From contig NZ_FOQL01000003.1 in assembly GCF_900113745.1 (NCBI RefSeq), positions 434,001 through 498,000 on the forward strand: a stretch of 64,000 bases of DNA, given 5' to 3'. Position numbers and translations under genes: made by a program. The stretch is from Pseudomonas guineae (GTDB lineage Bacteria > Pseudomonadota > Gammaproteobacteria > Pseudomonadales > Pseudomonadaceae). Positions within the stretch are counted from its first letter, which is position 1; each line of letters opens with the position of its first letter. Below the pieces are notes generated by a model, which worked only from the letters and a program-made list of their open reading frames with translations, searched no databases and had not been told where the DNA came from. Shown here in pieces: positions 24,857 to 32,429 of this stretch.

Positions 24857-25637
24857 AGCTGCCGTCCTCCCTGGGTACTAGCCCTTCTGGCGCTGCGCTC
24901 GGCCCATGGGTAACGAGGCGGCGAGTTGGCTGCTGGCGGTGCGGCCTCTGGCTTCGCATCCATCGGCGCCAGGTTGCATGCCAGTCGAGCTTTGTTGCCT
25001 GGCTGCCAGTCTTCGCCGTCCAGTAGTCGCGAAAGTCTTCAGCGATGGCGAGCAATGCCTGCTGGTCAAACTCGGGGTGATTGGCTGCGCTCTGCTCGAG
25101 CCAGTCAGCAGGAATTGTCCAATCTGCAGCGAGGCGCGAACCCTTCGCGCTACTGATCTTTAGTTTATTGATGGTTAAAGGATGGTTAAAGGACGGATTG
25201 GGTGCAGCTGCTGCACCCCGCTCGGTCGTCAATTGCACCCCGTTCGTGCAAGGATTGCACCCCGCTGCTGCGTCAATTTCACCCCGTTCGGCACTACCGA
25301 GTGCAGCAGTTGCACCCCGCTCTGCTCCGGGTGCAGTAGCTGCACCCCGTTGCATAGCCAGGTCATAAACCACTGGGCGACGATCGTGGCGGTCGATATA
25401 AGCAGCTGCAATGGCCTGATTGCCAAGACTGATTACGCCAGCTTCGCGCAAGGCTTCCAGGGCGGTGCGAATGGTGCGAACAGAGAGCCCGGTGTCCTCG
25501 CTCAAACTGTTGGCCGAAGGGAATGCCGCCTTCCCGTTCTTGTCGGCATAGTTGGCCAGGCACAGCAGAACGTGACGCGCGGATGGCGTGGTAACGACGC
25601 GCTGCTCAAGCGCCCAGGTCATTGCCTGAACACTCAT
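24843..25637 (-). CDS. Replication initiator (O-like), contains origin in its gene
   Basis: 264 residues. The N-terminal 75 residues form a winged helix: TPSARHVLLCLANYADKNGK, then FPSANSLSEDTGLSVRTIRT. Residues about 95-150 (rich in Ala, Gly, Arg) are encoded by the iteron array at 25211-25351, and the C-terminal domain (about 165-225, WLEQSAANHPEFDQQALL) is of the kind that contacts the helicase loader. As in lambda O, the initiator recognises iterons inside its own gene. It overlaps the helicase loader by 14 nt and starts inside the end of the 83-aa gene. Confidence 0.88.
   Translation of the reverse strand: MSVQAMTWALEQRVVTTPSARHVLLCLANYADKNGKAAFPSANSLSEDTGLSVRTIRTALEALREAGVISLGNQAIAAAYIDRHDRRPVVYDLAMQRGAATAPGAERGATAALGSAERGEIDAAAGCNPCTNGVQLTTERGAAAAPNPSFNHPLTINKLKISSAKGSRLAADWTIPADWLEQSAANHPEFDQQALLAIAEDFRDYWTAKTGSQATKLDWHATWRRWMRSQRPHRQQPTRRLVTHGPSAAPEGLVPREDGSYGFA
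25150..25200. other. AT-rich unwinding element of the phage origin
   Basis: An AT-rich segment on the side of the iterons away from the initiator start. It contains a tandem copy of the 11-mer ATGGTTAAAGG (about 25170-25191) in an otherwise GC-rich gene. Next to an iteron array this is the expected duplex-opening site. No second iteron array exists elsewhere in the window. Confidence 0.6.
25211..25351. repeat. Six iterons of the phage replication origin
   Basis: Consensus YTGCACCCCGYT. Starts at 25211, 25233, 25255, 25277 (TTTCACCCCGTT, one change), 25310 and 25340. Spacings are 22, 22, 22, 33 and 30 bp, near whole helical turns. Because 22 is not a multiple of three, the repeats are read in different frames (encoding ERGA, NGVQ, AGCN), so the DNA and not the peptide is conserved. 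Together with the AT-rich stretch this is a lambda-type origin. Confidence 0.88.
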
Positions 25638-25885
25638 TGCACGGCACTCCGCATGCTGTACTCGGCTACCCTGACCTTCTTGCCGTCGCGGTTAATGACC
25701 GCCACCAAGGTGCGCTCAACCGCAAGCCCCGCGTTGATCAGGTCGTTGATACGGGCGGCCAGGCGAAAGCAGCCAAACGCATCAAGCGCCTCGATGGCCG
25801 TTATCGTCTTACCGGTTTCCAGGTGTCGCCTTATGGCTGCGCACTGACTGCTGCTGGTATTGCTGTTTGGGTTATCGTTAGCCAT
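25634..25885 (-). CDS. Small helix-turn-helix protein (83 aa)
   Basis: 83 residues from ATG (MANDNPNSNTSSS) with AGGAA before it; a frame start 35 codons earlier lies inside cII and is unlikely. The body, AAIRRHLETGKTITAIEALD then FGCFRLAARINDLINAGLAV, is a winged-helix domain of the HTH_55 type, common between cII and O genes in Pseudomonas phages. It overlaps the initiator gene's start by 4 nt. Role unknown. Confidence 0.75.
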   Translation of the reverse strand: MANDNPNSNTSSSQCAAIRRHLETGKTITAIEALDAFGCFRLAARINDLINAGLAVERTLVAVINRDGKKVRVAEYSMRSAVQ

Positions 25886-25956
25886 AATTCCTGCCTGATT
25901 GTTGTAACGAACTAGGCGCCCTGTCCGGCGCCTTTTTTGTGCCTGCGATTCAGCCG

Positions 25957-26250
25957 CTACTCTTCCCACTCCAGTTCCTGACTCAGGCACGGCTGCTTCA
26001 GGCCGATCTGCGCCAATGCGCGTAAATGCTCCACGTATTCAGGGTCAAAGCACTTCATGCCAACCGGCACGACCTTTAGGCCCAGGTGCGCGAGCATTTC
26101 GGCAGTCTTGGCCAGGTGGCCGTCTGACTTCTGCCGGCTGACTAGGCTTTCACTTACGCCCATCAAGTCAGCCAGGCGCGCCTGCCCAAGGCTTGCAAGT
26201 GCCTTCAAGATGGCCGCTTCGTTCTTGCGTGCTTTGTCGGTGGTGATCAT
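25957..26250 (-). CDS. cII: CII-like transcription activator
   Basis: 97 residues from ATG (MITTDKARKNEAAILKAL); a TTG five codons earlier is an alternative. The helix-turn-helix reads QARLADLMGVSESLVSRQKS and the following HLAKTAEMLAHLGLKVVPV matches the CII family, which activates repressor and integrase promoters during the lysogenic choice. It lies between cro and the replication genes, as in lambda. Confidence 0.85.
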   Translation of the reverse strand: MITTDKARKNEAAILKALASLGQARLADLMGVSESLVSRQKSDGHLAKTAEMLAHLGLKVVPVGMKCFDPEYVEHLRALAQIGLKQPCLSQELEWEE

Positions 26251-26325
26251 CTTTAATGGCCTCAAGCAGGCTGATTGGCTGCTTTTTAGGTGAATCTGTT
26301 TTCACTGGAGCGGCTAAGCGTCGGA

Positions 26326-26520
26326 CTAACTTGGTGCAACCTGGTGTGGGAACGGCCTGATTTCTGTTGCGGTCAGGGAGCCGTCCGGATGCTCGGTAAC
26401 GAAAATCTCGCGCTTGGCTTTTAGCGCCTTGGTAATCGCGGGGGCGCTCACGCCAAGCCCTTTGGCCACCGCCGCCTGGCCGAGCCGAACAACAACGTCT
26501 TTCAACACTACTTTCTTCAT
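26326..26520 (-). CDS. cro: Cro-like repressor
   Basis: 64 residues from MKKVVLKDVV, with GAGG 8 nt before the ATG; the frame can be extended 11 codons but that would reach into the promoter. The helix-turn-helix is RLGQAAVAKGLGVSAPAITKA, close to lambda Cro in length and layout, with a C-terminal PDGSLTATEIRPF strand. It is the first gene of the PR transcript, about 26 nt from the predicted start point, and binds the operators at 26556-26619. Confidence 0.88.
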   Translation of the reverse strand: MKKVVLKDVVVRLGQAAVAKGLGVSAPAITKALKAKREIFVTEHPDGSLTATEIRPFPHQVAPS

Positions 26521-26552
26521 TTCATGCCTCGGGAGCAGGTCCATTAACGCCA

Positions 26553-26619
26553 ATATTAACCGGCGGTTATTCTTGTGGCAATACCGGCGGTTGCTGTCAA
26601 TTAATTAACCTCCGGTTAA
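26553..26619 (-). promoter_or_regulatory. PR promoter and three-part right operator
   Basis: PR on the minus strand is TTGCCA (26581-26576), 17 bp, TAATAT (26558-26553). Three near-palindromic operators with core AACCGGCGGTT are centred at 26563, 26587 and 26612, so 24 and 25 bp apart: TTAACCGGCGGTTA, the weaker ATACCGGCGGTTG, and TTAACCTCCGGTTAA. The first covers the PR -10 and spacer, the second its -35, the third lies before cI. This is a lambda-like OR1-OR3 arrangement for CI and Cro. Confidence 0.88.
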
Positions 26620-26628
26620 ATTCAGCCA

Positions 26629-27495
26629 ATGAGTAAAAAGAAAGATCTATCCCCAGCCCTGAAAGCTGAGTGCGACGCGGCCAAAGCCCTTTTCACCTCT
26701 CGGAAAAATGCCCTGGGACTGACTCAGGCCAAGATCGCGGAGGCGGCCGATATTTCACCAGCCGCCGTGGCGATGTACCTGAATGGCCAGAACCCGCTGA
26801 ACGCGAAATTTGCTGCTGTCCTATCGCGCCTTATTGGCGAGCCGGTTGAAAAGTTCAGCCCGCGACTGGCAACTGAGCTCAAGCAAATGCAGAGCGCGCC
26901 TTCGTCGCAAAACGCTGGCGCTGCCGACAAAGTCCGTCAGATGCTAGACAAGGTAGGGAAAAGCCTGACAGACGATGCGCGTCAGCAAATTATCCGCGCA
27001 GCCTCGGAGGGGGCTGATCATGGCAACTCCAACGTAATCACTGGCGACTTCCGCCGCACCGGCATGGTCGGCGATGAAATTCGCATCGCGCACTATGACG
27101 TCCAGGGCGCGATGGGGAATGGCAAGCTCGTCCACGATTTTCCGGAAATGTTCCGCGACGTGACAGTGAGCCAGCAGCACCTGAAAGAGCTTGGCGTAAA
27201 GTACCAAGACCCTGCGCACCTAAAGCTGATCACCGGCGACGGCCAGTCCATGGAGCCGACGATTCAGGACAAAGACCCGCTTATCGCGGACGCCAGCATT
27301 CGTGAGTTTACCGGTGACGGCATCTACGCTTTTGTTTGGCAGGGGCTTTTTTACATCAAGCGGTTGCAGATCAAAGACTCAGATCACTTCAAAATGATCT
27401 CTGACAACAAGCATCACGACCCCGAAATAATCAGGATCGATGAAACGTACATCCAGGCAAGGATTCTGCTGGTTTGGAATGCCCAAAAGCTCTAA
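26629..27495 (+). CDS. cI: CI-type repressor with LexA/S24 protease domain
   Basis: 288 residues. Residues 30-68 hold a helix-turn-helix (LTQAKIAEAADISPAAVAMY). The C-terminal S24 domain has GDGQSMEP with catalytic Ser207 and FYIKRLQ with catalytic Lys244, so RecA-stimulated self-cleavage after DNA damage is expected. The gene diverges from cro with three operators between. The ATG follows the third operator by 9 nt, so its leader is very short. Confidence 0.92.
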   Translation: MSKKKDLSPALKAECDAAKALFTSRKNALGLTQAKIAEAADISPAAVAMYLNGQNPLNAKFAAVLSRLIGEPVEKFSPRLATELKQMQSAPSSQNAGAADKVRQMLDKVGKSLTDDARQQIIRAASEGADHGNSNVITGDFRRTGMVGDEIRIAHYDVQGAMGNGKLVHDFPEMFRDVTVSQQHLKELGVKYQDPAHLKLITGDGQSMEPTIQDKDPLIADASIREFTGDGIYAFVWQGLFYIKRLQIKDSDHFKMISDNKHHDPEIIRIDETYIQARILLVWNAQKL

Positions 27496-27520
27496 CCATC
27501 GTCACGACAAGGAAGACGTC

Positions 27521-27799
27521 ATGAATGCTCGAATCACTACCCTGGCACTTTTACTGGCAGCCTTGTCACCCTGTGTTGCCATGGCCTGGGATGGATACGA
27601 CGATCAGTCAGGATCATCAGTAGAAATTGATCAAGGCAACTTGGTCCGGCCTGGCGAAACCATCGAGTTATATGACTATGGCACTAGTGAATACCGTGAT
27701 GTTCAGGTTGAGTCAGTCGAGCGCAATGGCTCATCAGTTGAAGTCGAGGTATACGACTACGACAGTGGCGAGTACCGCACGCTAGATATGGAAGACTAA
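27521..27799 (+). CDS. Secreted DUF5334 family protein
   Basis: 92 residues from ATG after AGGAAG. A signal peptide (residues 1-22, ending CVAMAWD) leads into a short domain with SSVEIDQGNLVRPGETIELY and two echoes of YDYGTSEYRD and YDYDSGEYRT; this matches DUF5334, found near exported small proteins in Pseudomonas. It starts 25 nt after cI and may be expressed in the lysogen. Periplasmic by its signal; function unknown. Confidence 0.8.
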   Translation: MNARITTLALLLAALSPCVAMAWDGYDDQSGSSVEIDQGNLVRPGETIELYDYGTSEYRDVQVESVERNGSSVEVEVYDYDSGEYRTLDMED

Positions 27800-27876
27800 A
27801 GCAACTTAATGCAGTCGGGCCCGCTTCGGCGTAGCGCAACCCCAGGTTAAACTAGCGCCAAAAATGAGGGATCATC

Positions 27877-28011
27877 ATGAAGAGTCTAGTCGCAATCATA
27901 ATCAGCGCCGTGCTCGCTGCAAGCTCGGCAACAGTCTTTGCCCACAGCGGTGGAACCGACTCAAAAGGCTGCCACCGCAATCATAAAACGGGTGATTACC
28001 ACTGCCATTAA
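27877..28011 (+). CDS. Exported YHYH-domain peptide
   Basis: 44 residues with GAGGG 6 nt before the ATG. A signal peptide (MKSLVAIIISAVLAASSATV, cut after FA) is followed by HSGGTDSKGCHRNHKTGDYH and CH. This is the YHYH motif, a short His/Cys segment thought to bind metal and often attached to secreted nucleases. A thermonuclease gene lies 800 bp downstream, so the peptide and nuclease may act together. Confidence 0.75.
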   Translation: MKSLVAIIISAVLAASSATVFAHSGGTDSKGCHRNHKTGDYHCH

Positions 28012-28017
28012 ATGAAG

Positions 28018-28046
28018 TAGCTCCTTGGCCATTGGCTAAGGAGCTA
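28018..28046. terminator. Strong hairpin after YHYH peptide
   Basis: Stem AGCTCCTTGGCC (28018-28029) and GGCTAAGGAGCT, loop ATT, with one mismatch (G-T) inside. The following bases ATTTG give only a weak T tract, so it may be a terminator or an mRNA-stabilising end. Confidence 0.6.
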
Positions 28047-28202
28047 TTTGCTGCACAAGGTGTGCGTCCATATTAGTTACCCTCTACCGGCCACTGCTTG
28101 GCCGGGTGTTCTGGCGCTCCACCGCCCGCCATCGGCGCGGGCAGAACATTGCAAAATAGATACGACTAAGTACAAATTGAACGACTGGCAAGGAACGCTG
28201 CA

Positions 28203-28736
28203 ATGATCTGGGACGCTTTATCTACTTTAATTGGCCTGGCTGTTCTGGCATGGGCTTATGGCTCCGCTGGGGAACTACACCGCGCTAACTTCAGGCAGTG
28301 GATTGCTGGGCATTTTGAGCGAGCCAAACCCATCTCCCTGAAACTGCTGATCCGCACGGGTTTTGTGCTGACAGGCACACTGACAGCTACCATTGTGTAC
28401 TTCTCAGGCCTTGAGATTTACAAATTCCAGACAAGCCTGGAACCACTTGCCAGAAAAGAAGTATTTACGCTTCTCGTAAACGTATTCAATTTACTCGCCT
28501 ACTCAGTAGCATCTTTTGCACTCTTTTTAACCTTACTCAAACCTGTGCGTCCTGCCAGAGTTCCCCTGATCCTCACCGAAGGTCAGCCCATCACGATAAG
28601 CCTACGCGCCGAACCTGATATAGAGGCCTTCAAGGAGGCTATGAAGAAGGGCATTACAATGACAATCGGTGTTGAGAACGGCGAGCTGTACATCGACGCA
28701 CAAAATCTGGACGGCTTTTCTTTCACCAAGTCCTGA
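28203..28736 (+). CDS. Membrane protein of unknown function (177 aa)
   Basis: 177 residues. Three hydrophobic segments are visible: 3-19 (WDALSTLIGLAVLAWAY), about 50-68 (TGFVLTGTLTATIVYFSG), and about 88-112 (TLLVNVFNLLAYSVASFALFL), followed by a soluble C-terminal domain of about 60 residues. The 190 bp before it (28012-28202) hold the hairpin above and a GC-rich inverted sequence, but no gene. No family recognised. It lies in the immunity-region cargo between YHYH and nuclease genes. Confidence 0.65.
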   Translation: MIWDALSTLIGLAVLAWAYGSAGELHRANFRQWIAGHFERAKPISLKLLIRTGFVLTGTLTATIVYFSGLEIYKFQTSLEPLARKEVFTLLVNVFNLLAYSVASFALFLTLLKPVRPARVPLILTEGQPITISLRAEPDIEAFKEAMKKGITMTIGVENGELYIDAQNLDGFSFTKS

Positions 28737-28761
28737 CTGATCACACATGGAGGCATCGTAG

Positions 28762-28824
28762 ATGGCTCCTGTTAGCTTTAACCGCCACAAGGCCATAGAT
28801 AAGGACATCGCGTGCGGTCACTGA
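28762..28824 (+). CDS. Possible 20-aa leader peptide before nuclease
   Basis: ATG preceded by GGAGGCATCGTAG; encodes MAPVSFNRHKAIDKDIACGH and ends 12 nt inside the nuclease gene. The ribosome site is better than the one of the nuclease gene itself, so this may be a leader that couples translation, or a chance frame. Confidence 0.3.
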   Translation: MAPVSFNRHKAIDKDIACGH

Positions 28825-29498
28825 TTATCTCTTTTCTGCTTGCTGTGCTTTTCCCATCACTGGCTTCAGCCGAGCAAATCAGCTGCAAGGTTGTGGGCAT
28901 CAGTGACGGAGACACCCTCACCTGCCTTGCATCCGGCAATAAGCAGATCAAGGTTCGGCTGGCAGAGATTGATGCGCCTGAGTCCAAGCAGCCATATGGT
29001 GCACAGTCGAAACGAATCCTTTCCGACCTTGTTTTCGGCAAGCTGGTTGTCTTGAGCATTCAAGATACAGACCGCTACGGCAGGACCGTAGCTCGCGTGC
29101 AATCGGCAGGTGTCGACGTCAATTATGAGCTGGTAGCGCGCGGGGCTGCGTGGGCTTATACGAAGTACCTCAAAGACCAAAAATTACAGGACGCCCAGAC
29201 CTTAGCAGGGAACATGGAGAAAGGCCTTTGGGCACTTCCCGATAGTTCCAGGGTTGCTCCGTGGGACTGGCGAGCAGGTGAAAGAACAGCTAGTGCACCC
29301 AAAGCAGAGCCTACCCGCACTTCGTCCTTTCCTAAACTTGGGAATGCGACTGGTGATGGCGGATTTTCATGCAGCACGATTAAACACTGCTCGCAAATGA
29401 GCGGTTGTGCTGAGGCCATGCATCAGTTGCGAGTCTGCAGAAACCCGCAAATTGACGGTGATCGTGATGGGGTACCCTGCGAAGCGATTTGCAGATGA
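28812..29498 (+). CDS. Secreted thermonuclease with Excalibur domain
   Basis: 228 residues from GTG with AAGGA 6 nt upstream. A signal peptide (1-20) leads into a staphylococcal nuclease fold: CKVVGISDGDTLTCL, VRLAEIDAPESKQPYG with the active-site Arg and Glu, and DRYGRTVARV with the second Arg. After a linker rich in Thr/Ser/Pro (about 160-185), the C-terminal Excalibur Ca-binding motif ends with Asp-x-Asp-x-Asp-Gly-x-Pro-Cys (DGDRDGVPC). It would degrade DNA or RNA outside the cytoplasm. Confidence 0.85.
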   Translation: MRSLIISFLLAVLFPSLASAEQISCKVVGISDGDTLTCLASGNKQIKVRLAEIDAPESKQPYGAQSKRILSDLVFGKLVVLSIQDTDRYGRTVARVQSAGVDVNYELVARGAAWAYTKYLKDQKLQDAQTLAGNMEKGLWALPDSSRVAPWDWRAGERTASAPKAEPTRTSSFPKLGNATGDGGFSCSTIKHCSQMSGCAEAMHQLRVCRNPQIDGDRDGVPCEAICR

Positions 29499-29600
29499 GC
29501 ACTTAATTTACTGGGGCGATGCGGAGAAGACTCTGGCTTTTTCCCGATTTTCGACAGTGAACATAAATCCAAAAATGAACAACAAAACAAGGAAGTAGAA

Positions 29601-30095
29601 ATGCTAACTGCCAAACAATTACTGGCTCTCGTCGCTGTCGTAGCTACCCTTTCTGGCTGCGCCACCAAGAAAGACTTCTATGCCACGGGTGGCAGTCGCG
29701 CTGATGGCTCCGTGGACATGGCTCATGACTTCGCCCAATTCGAGAAGCCGGTCATCGACATTGCCCAAGCGCAAAGCATCGCCAAATCCAAGTGCCGAGT
29801 GTGGGGTTACAGTGACGCTGAAGCATTCGGTGGCAAACAACTGAAGTGTCACCAATCCAATGGTTACGGCACCTGTATTGCTGGCCAAGTTATCTACAAA
29901 TATCAGTGCCTCGGCGACCTGGGCGCGGCGCCACAGTTTCAACCATCAGCAGCACCGCTATCCGCCACGCCTGCAGCCGCTGGCAGCATGGGTAAAGGCG
30001 AATGGCAGCAAAACCAACTCAATGAACTCAACCAAACAACAGGCTTGACCTATGAGGAGTACCAAAAAAGGTACAAGGCAATCATGGGTCAGTAG
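29601..30095 (+). CDS. YecR-like lipoprotein
   Basis: 164 residues. Lipoprotein signal with lipobox LSGC (residues 17-20). The body IAQAQSIAKSKCRVWGYSDA and KCHQSNGYGTCIAGQVIYKY with four Cys resembles the YecR/YecR-like family. The C-terminal part is low-complexity (Pro/Ala/Ser) and then helical (LNELNQTTGLTYEEYQKRYK). Outer-membrane or periplasmic anchoring is predicted by the lipobox; role unknown. Confidence 0.75.
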   Translation: MLTAKQLLALVAVVATLSGCATKKDFYATGGSRADGSVDMAHDFAQFEKPVIDIAQAQSIAKSKCRVWGYSDAEAFGGKQLKCHQSNGYGTCIAGQVIYKYQCLGDLGAAPQFQPSAAPLSATPAAAGSMGKGEWQQNQLNELNQTTGLTYEEYQKRYKAIMGQ

Positions 30096-30499
30096 TGAGC
30101 TTCCTATCTAGAAGCCTTACGCCAGGCCAGGCAATCCGCATCAGCGTGAATGAGGACGCGGATATGGCCGAGCTGGAGCATCGGATGCAGGTCGACGGCA
30201 TCCGTATCCGCGTGGCCTCCCACAAGTCCAGCCGTACCAAAATCAATACGCGCGCACCCTCTGGCATAACTCCAGAGTTTATTGGCGAGGCCAACCTGCA
30301 AGGCAGTCTGGCGCTGAACCGCGCCTGCAGCGAAGAGATAGTAATCACCATTAAGCCAGGTGCTGTGCCGGCTGATGCAATGGCAGCGCTCGTAAAGAGT
30401 GGCGTGCTTGTTGGGCTCGCAGATAGCCATAGCGTCCAGGCGGCCTTAAGGATTAAAGCACCGAGGGATTTGCTGGTGTTGCGGCAAGAGCTAACATGA
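30095..30499 (+). CDS. Small protein of unknown function (134 aa)
   Basis: 134 residues from a GTG that overlaps the TAG stop of the lipoprotein gene by one base. The ends weakly echo CsrA: RSLTPGQAIRISV at the start and ALRIKAPRDLLVLRQEL at the end (CsrA proteins end with a similar Arg-Ile-x-x-x-Ala-Pro run). The centre does not fit. Translationally coupled to both neighbours. I cannot assign a function. Confidence 0.5.
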   Translation: MSFLSRSLTPGQAIRISVNEDADMAELEHRMQVDGIRIRVASHKSSRTKINTRAPSGITPEFIGEANLQGSLALNRACSEEIVITIKPGAVPADAMAALVKSGVLVGLADSHSVQAALRIKAPRDLLVLRQELT

Positions 30500-30621
30500 A
30501 AATGAGGAGTTATCGGGGATACTGTACGAGCCGAGATGGAATAGTCGCGACGCTTGAGATAGACGGTAGATTGAGCCAGTATCCTGTGCAGCCTGCCGCT
30601 GTGATAATGGACGATGAATAA
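30496..30621 (+). CDS. Small protein (41 aa), unknown
   Basis: ATGA overlap with the preceding stop. Encodes MKMRSYRGYCTSRDGIVATL with a beta-strand pattern, ending in Asp/Glu. Followed 27 bp later by the ImmA/IrrE-type gene. Its short length leaves real doubt, but the coupling supports it. Confidence 0.45.
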   Translation: MKMRSYRGYCTSRDGIVATLEIDGRLSQYPVQPAAVIMDDE

Positions 30622-30648
30622 ATGAAGACGGAGCTGATGCGGTGATGT

Positions 30649-31824
30649 ATGCCGGGAATTAACCCAGAGCTGCTCGTATGGGCACGAGAGACTGCCGGCC
30701 TTACTCGAGAGAAGGCTGCCAAAGCTCTATCTATCGGTGGGAGCAAGGTTCCTGCCTTCGAAATGCTGAGACGCTACGAGGAAGGCGAGAAGGAAGTTTC
30801 TAGAGCTCTTCTCGTAAAGATGGCCGGCGTGTATCGCCGCCCTCTTCTCGTTTTCTATCTGCCATCTCCGCCTGCCCGAGCTGAGCGAGGTGAAGACTTC
30901 CGCACCCTTCCTGATGAGCTCAGGATCGAAAGCAAGGGAAGCCTCGATGCGCTAGTACGCGATATTTATGTGCGGCAAGACCTTATAAAAAATGTCCTTC
31001 AAGACATTGAAGAGGCCTTTCCTCGTGATTATGTTGGAAGTGTAAAGCCTGACTTAGAACCCGCTTCCGCCTCTCTACGCCTTGGCGAGCTTATCGGATT
31101 CGACATCAATCAATTTAGACGCTTCGGAAAAACTGAAGAAGCGTTTTCTTACCTGAGAAAACTGATAGAAGCAAAAGGTACTTTCGTACTTTTAATTGGG
31201 AACCTTGGCAGCCATCATACAAATATACCTGTCGAGGCATTTAGAGGTTTTGCGCTGTCTGACAAGATCGCACCATTCATAGTTATAAATGATCAGGACG
31301 CTCCTTCCGCGAGATCCTTTACACTTCTTCATGAGTTTGCCCACATATTGATCGGCGTAACAGGCTTGAGTGGGAGTCGTGCAGAGCAGGCAATAGAACG
31401 GTATTGCAATGATATCGCCAGCCTATTATTGCTGCCGCCCGGTGACTTAAGCAAAGAGAACTGGCACGCAGAAAACATTGAAGTTCTTACTCGTAAAATT
31501 TCGGGTTTCGCAAGAAGCATAAACGTAAGCGGCTCCTTGGTCGCATATCGATTGCTCACTGCCGGCATGATTCAAGCGGATACATGGAATCTTCTTTCTC
31601 AGAAGTTCCGAGAATTATGGGTGGCGCAGAAGGCGGCCGATAAAGAAGGTCGTGATGGATCTAGCGGCCCGAGCTATTACGTTGTTCGTAGGCACAAGCT
31701 CGGCGGGGCCATCGTGGACCTAGTTCAGAGAACGATGCGCGAAGGCGCATTGACTGCCACAAAGGCCGGAAGAGTACTGGGCGTAAAGCCCGCCAATGTC
31801 TATAACTTGGTTGGCACATTATAA
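30649..31824 (+). CDS. XRE/ImmA-IrrE metalloprotease, antitoxin-like partner
   Basis: 391 residues. Residues about 5-55 form an XRE helix-turn-helix (VWARETAGLTREKAAKALSI). The metallopeptidase domain carries HEFAH (228-232), the HExxH zinc site of ImmA/IrrE peptidases. A second small winged helix may close the protein (GRVLGVKPANVYNLVGTL). Its TAA overlaps the next ATG by one base. Proteins of this build commonly precede a DUF4411 PIN-like toxin as a regulator-antitoxin. Region is AT-richer than the phage core, suggesting transfer. Confidence 0.85.
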   Translation: MPGINPELLVWARETAGLTREKAAKALSIGGSKVPAFEMLRRYEEGEKEVSRALLVKMAGVYRRPLLVFYLPSPPARAERGEDFRTLPDELRIESKGSLDALVRDIYVRQDLIKNVLQDIEEAFPRDYVGSVKPDLEPASASLRLGELIGFDINQFRRFGKTEEAFSYLRKLIEAKGTFVLLIGNLGSHHTNIPVEAFRGFALSDKIAPFIVINDQDAPSARSFTLLHEFAHILIGVTGLSGSRAEQAIERYCNDIASLLLLPPGDLSKENWHAENIEVLTRKISGFARSINVSGSLVAYRLLTAGMIQADTWNLLSQKFRELWVAQKAADKEGRDGSSGPSYYVVRRHKLGGAIVDLVQRTMREGALTATKAGRVLGVKPANVYNLVGTL

Positions 31825-32348
31825 TGGCACTTGATAGGAAGCTTTACCTGCTGGATGCAAACACGCTAATCACATCAAACGGCGTTTATTATCCGCAAAC
31901 AATGGTCCCAGAACTTTGGTCATGGCTTTTGCACCAAAGCAAAATCGGCCGCATCAAGATGCCGATCGAGATATACGAAGAAATCCTGGCAGGGAAAGAA
32001 GATATTTTAACTAACTGGCTTAAAAAACCGGAGGTTAAAGAAAATCTCATACTTCAAGAGGATGCAGACCCTGTAGGCGTAGCTCATGTCACCTTCAATG
32101 GATATGCGGCAGACTTGAATGAAAACGAACTCGCATATATAGGGCGAGATCCATTCTTAATATCATACGCTCTGTCCAGCCATATAGATCGATGCGTAGT
32201 GTCTCTTGAGACATCTAAGCCTACAGCTCAAAGGCAGAATAGAAAGGTACCTGATGTGTGCAAGGCTTTGGGGGCGCAGTGTTGTGATGTATTTAGTATG
32301 ATGCGCGCGCTCGACTTCAAAACTGGGTGGGACAAAATCAAGTTATAG
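31824..32348 (+). CDS. DUF4411 PIN-like protein, probable toxin
   Basis: 174 residues. The PIN-like acid set begins with LYLLDANTLI (Asp11), then IYEEILAGKEDILTNWL with Glu, then DPFLISYA with Asp, and VPDVCKALGAQCCDVFSM at the end; this is the DUF4411 pattern. PIN proteins are RNases. Coupled by one base to the ImmA/IrrE gene, so a toxin-antitoxin pair is likely, which may stabilise the prophage or protect the host against other phages. Confidence 0.8.
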   Translation: MALDRKLYLLDANTLITSNGVYYPQTMVPELWSWLLHQSKIGRIKMPIEIYEEILAGKEDILTNWLKKPEVKENLILQEDADPVGVAHVTFNGYAADLNENELAYIGRDPFLISYALSSHIDRCVVSLETSKPTAQRQNRKVPDVCKALGAQCCDVFSMMRALDFKTGWDKIKL

Positions 32349-32363
32349 CCAAAACGCTTATTG

Positions 32364-32388
32364 AGCCCCGTCACCCCACGGGGCTTTT
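32364..32388 (+). terminator. Terminator after ImmA/DUF4411 pair
   Basis: Stem AGCCCCGT (32364-32371) with ACGGGGCT (32378-32385), loop CACCCC, followed by TTTTC. It ends the two-gene unit. Confidence 0.85.
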
Positions 32389-32429
32389 CATTTCCGGCCT
32401 ACACTTTTACCTCTACCCAGGAGGTATCC

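Noticed and set aside
25211..25351. Regular repeats as CRISPR array
   Set aside because: Units are only 12 bp with 10-21 bp between them, lie within a coding gene and match an iteron origin; no cas gene present.
26290..26305. nutR-like hairpin between cro and cII
   Set aside because: GTGAA/TTCAC stem with a 6-nt loop is weak and no boxA precedes it.
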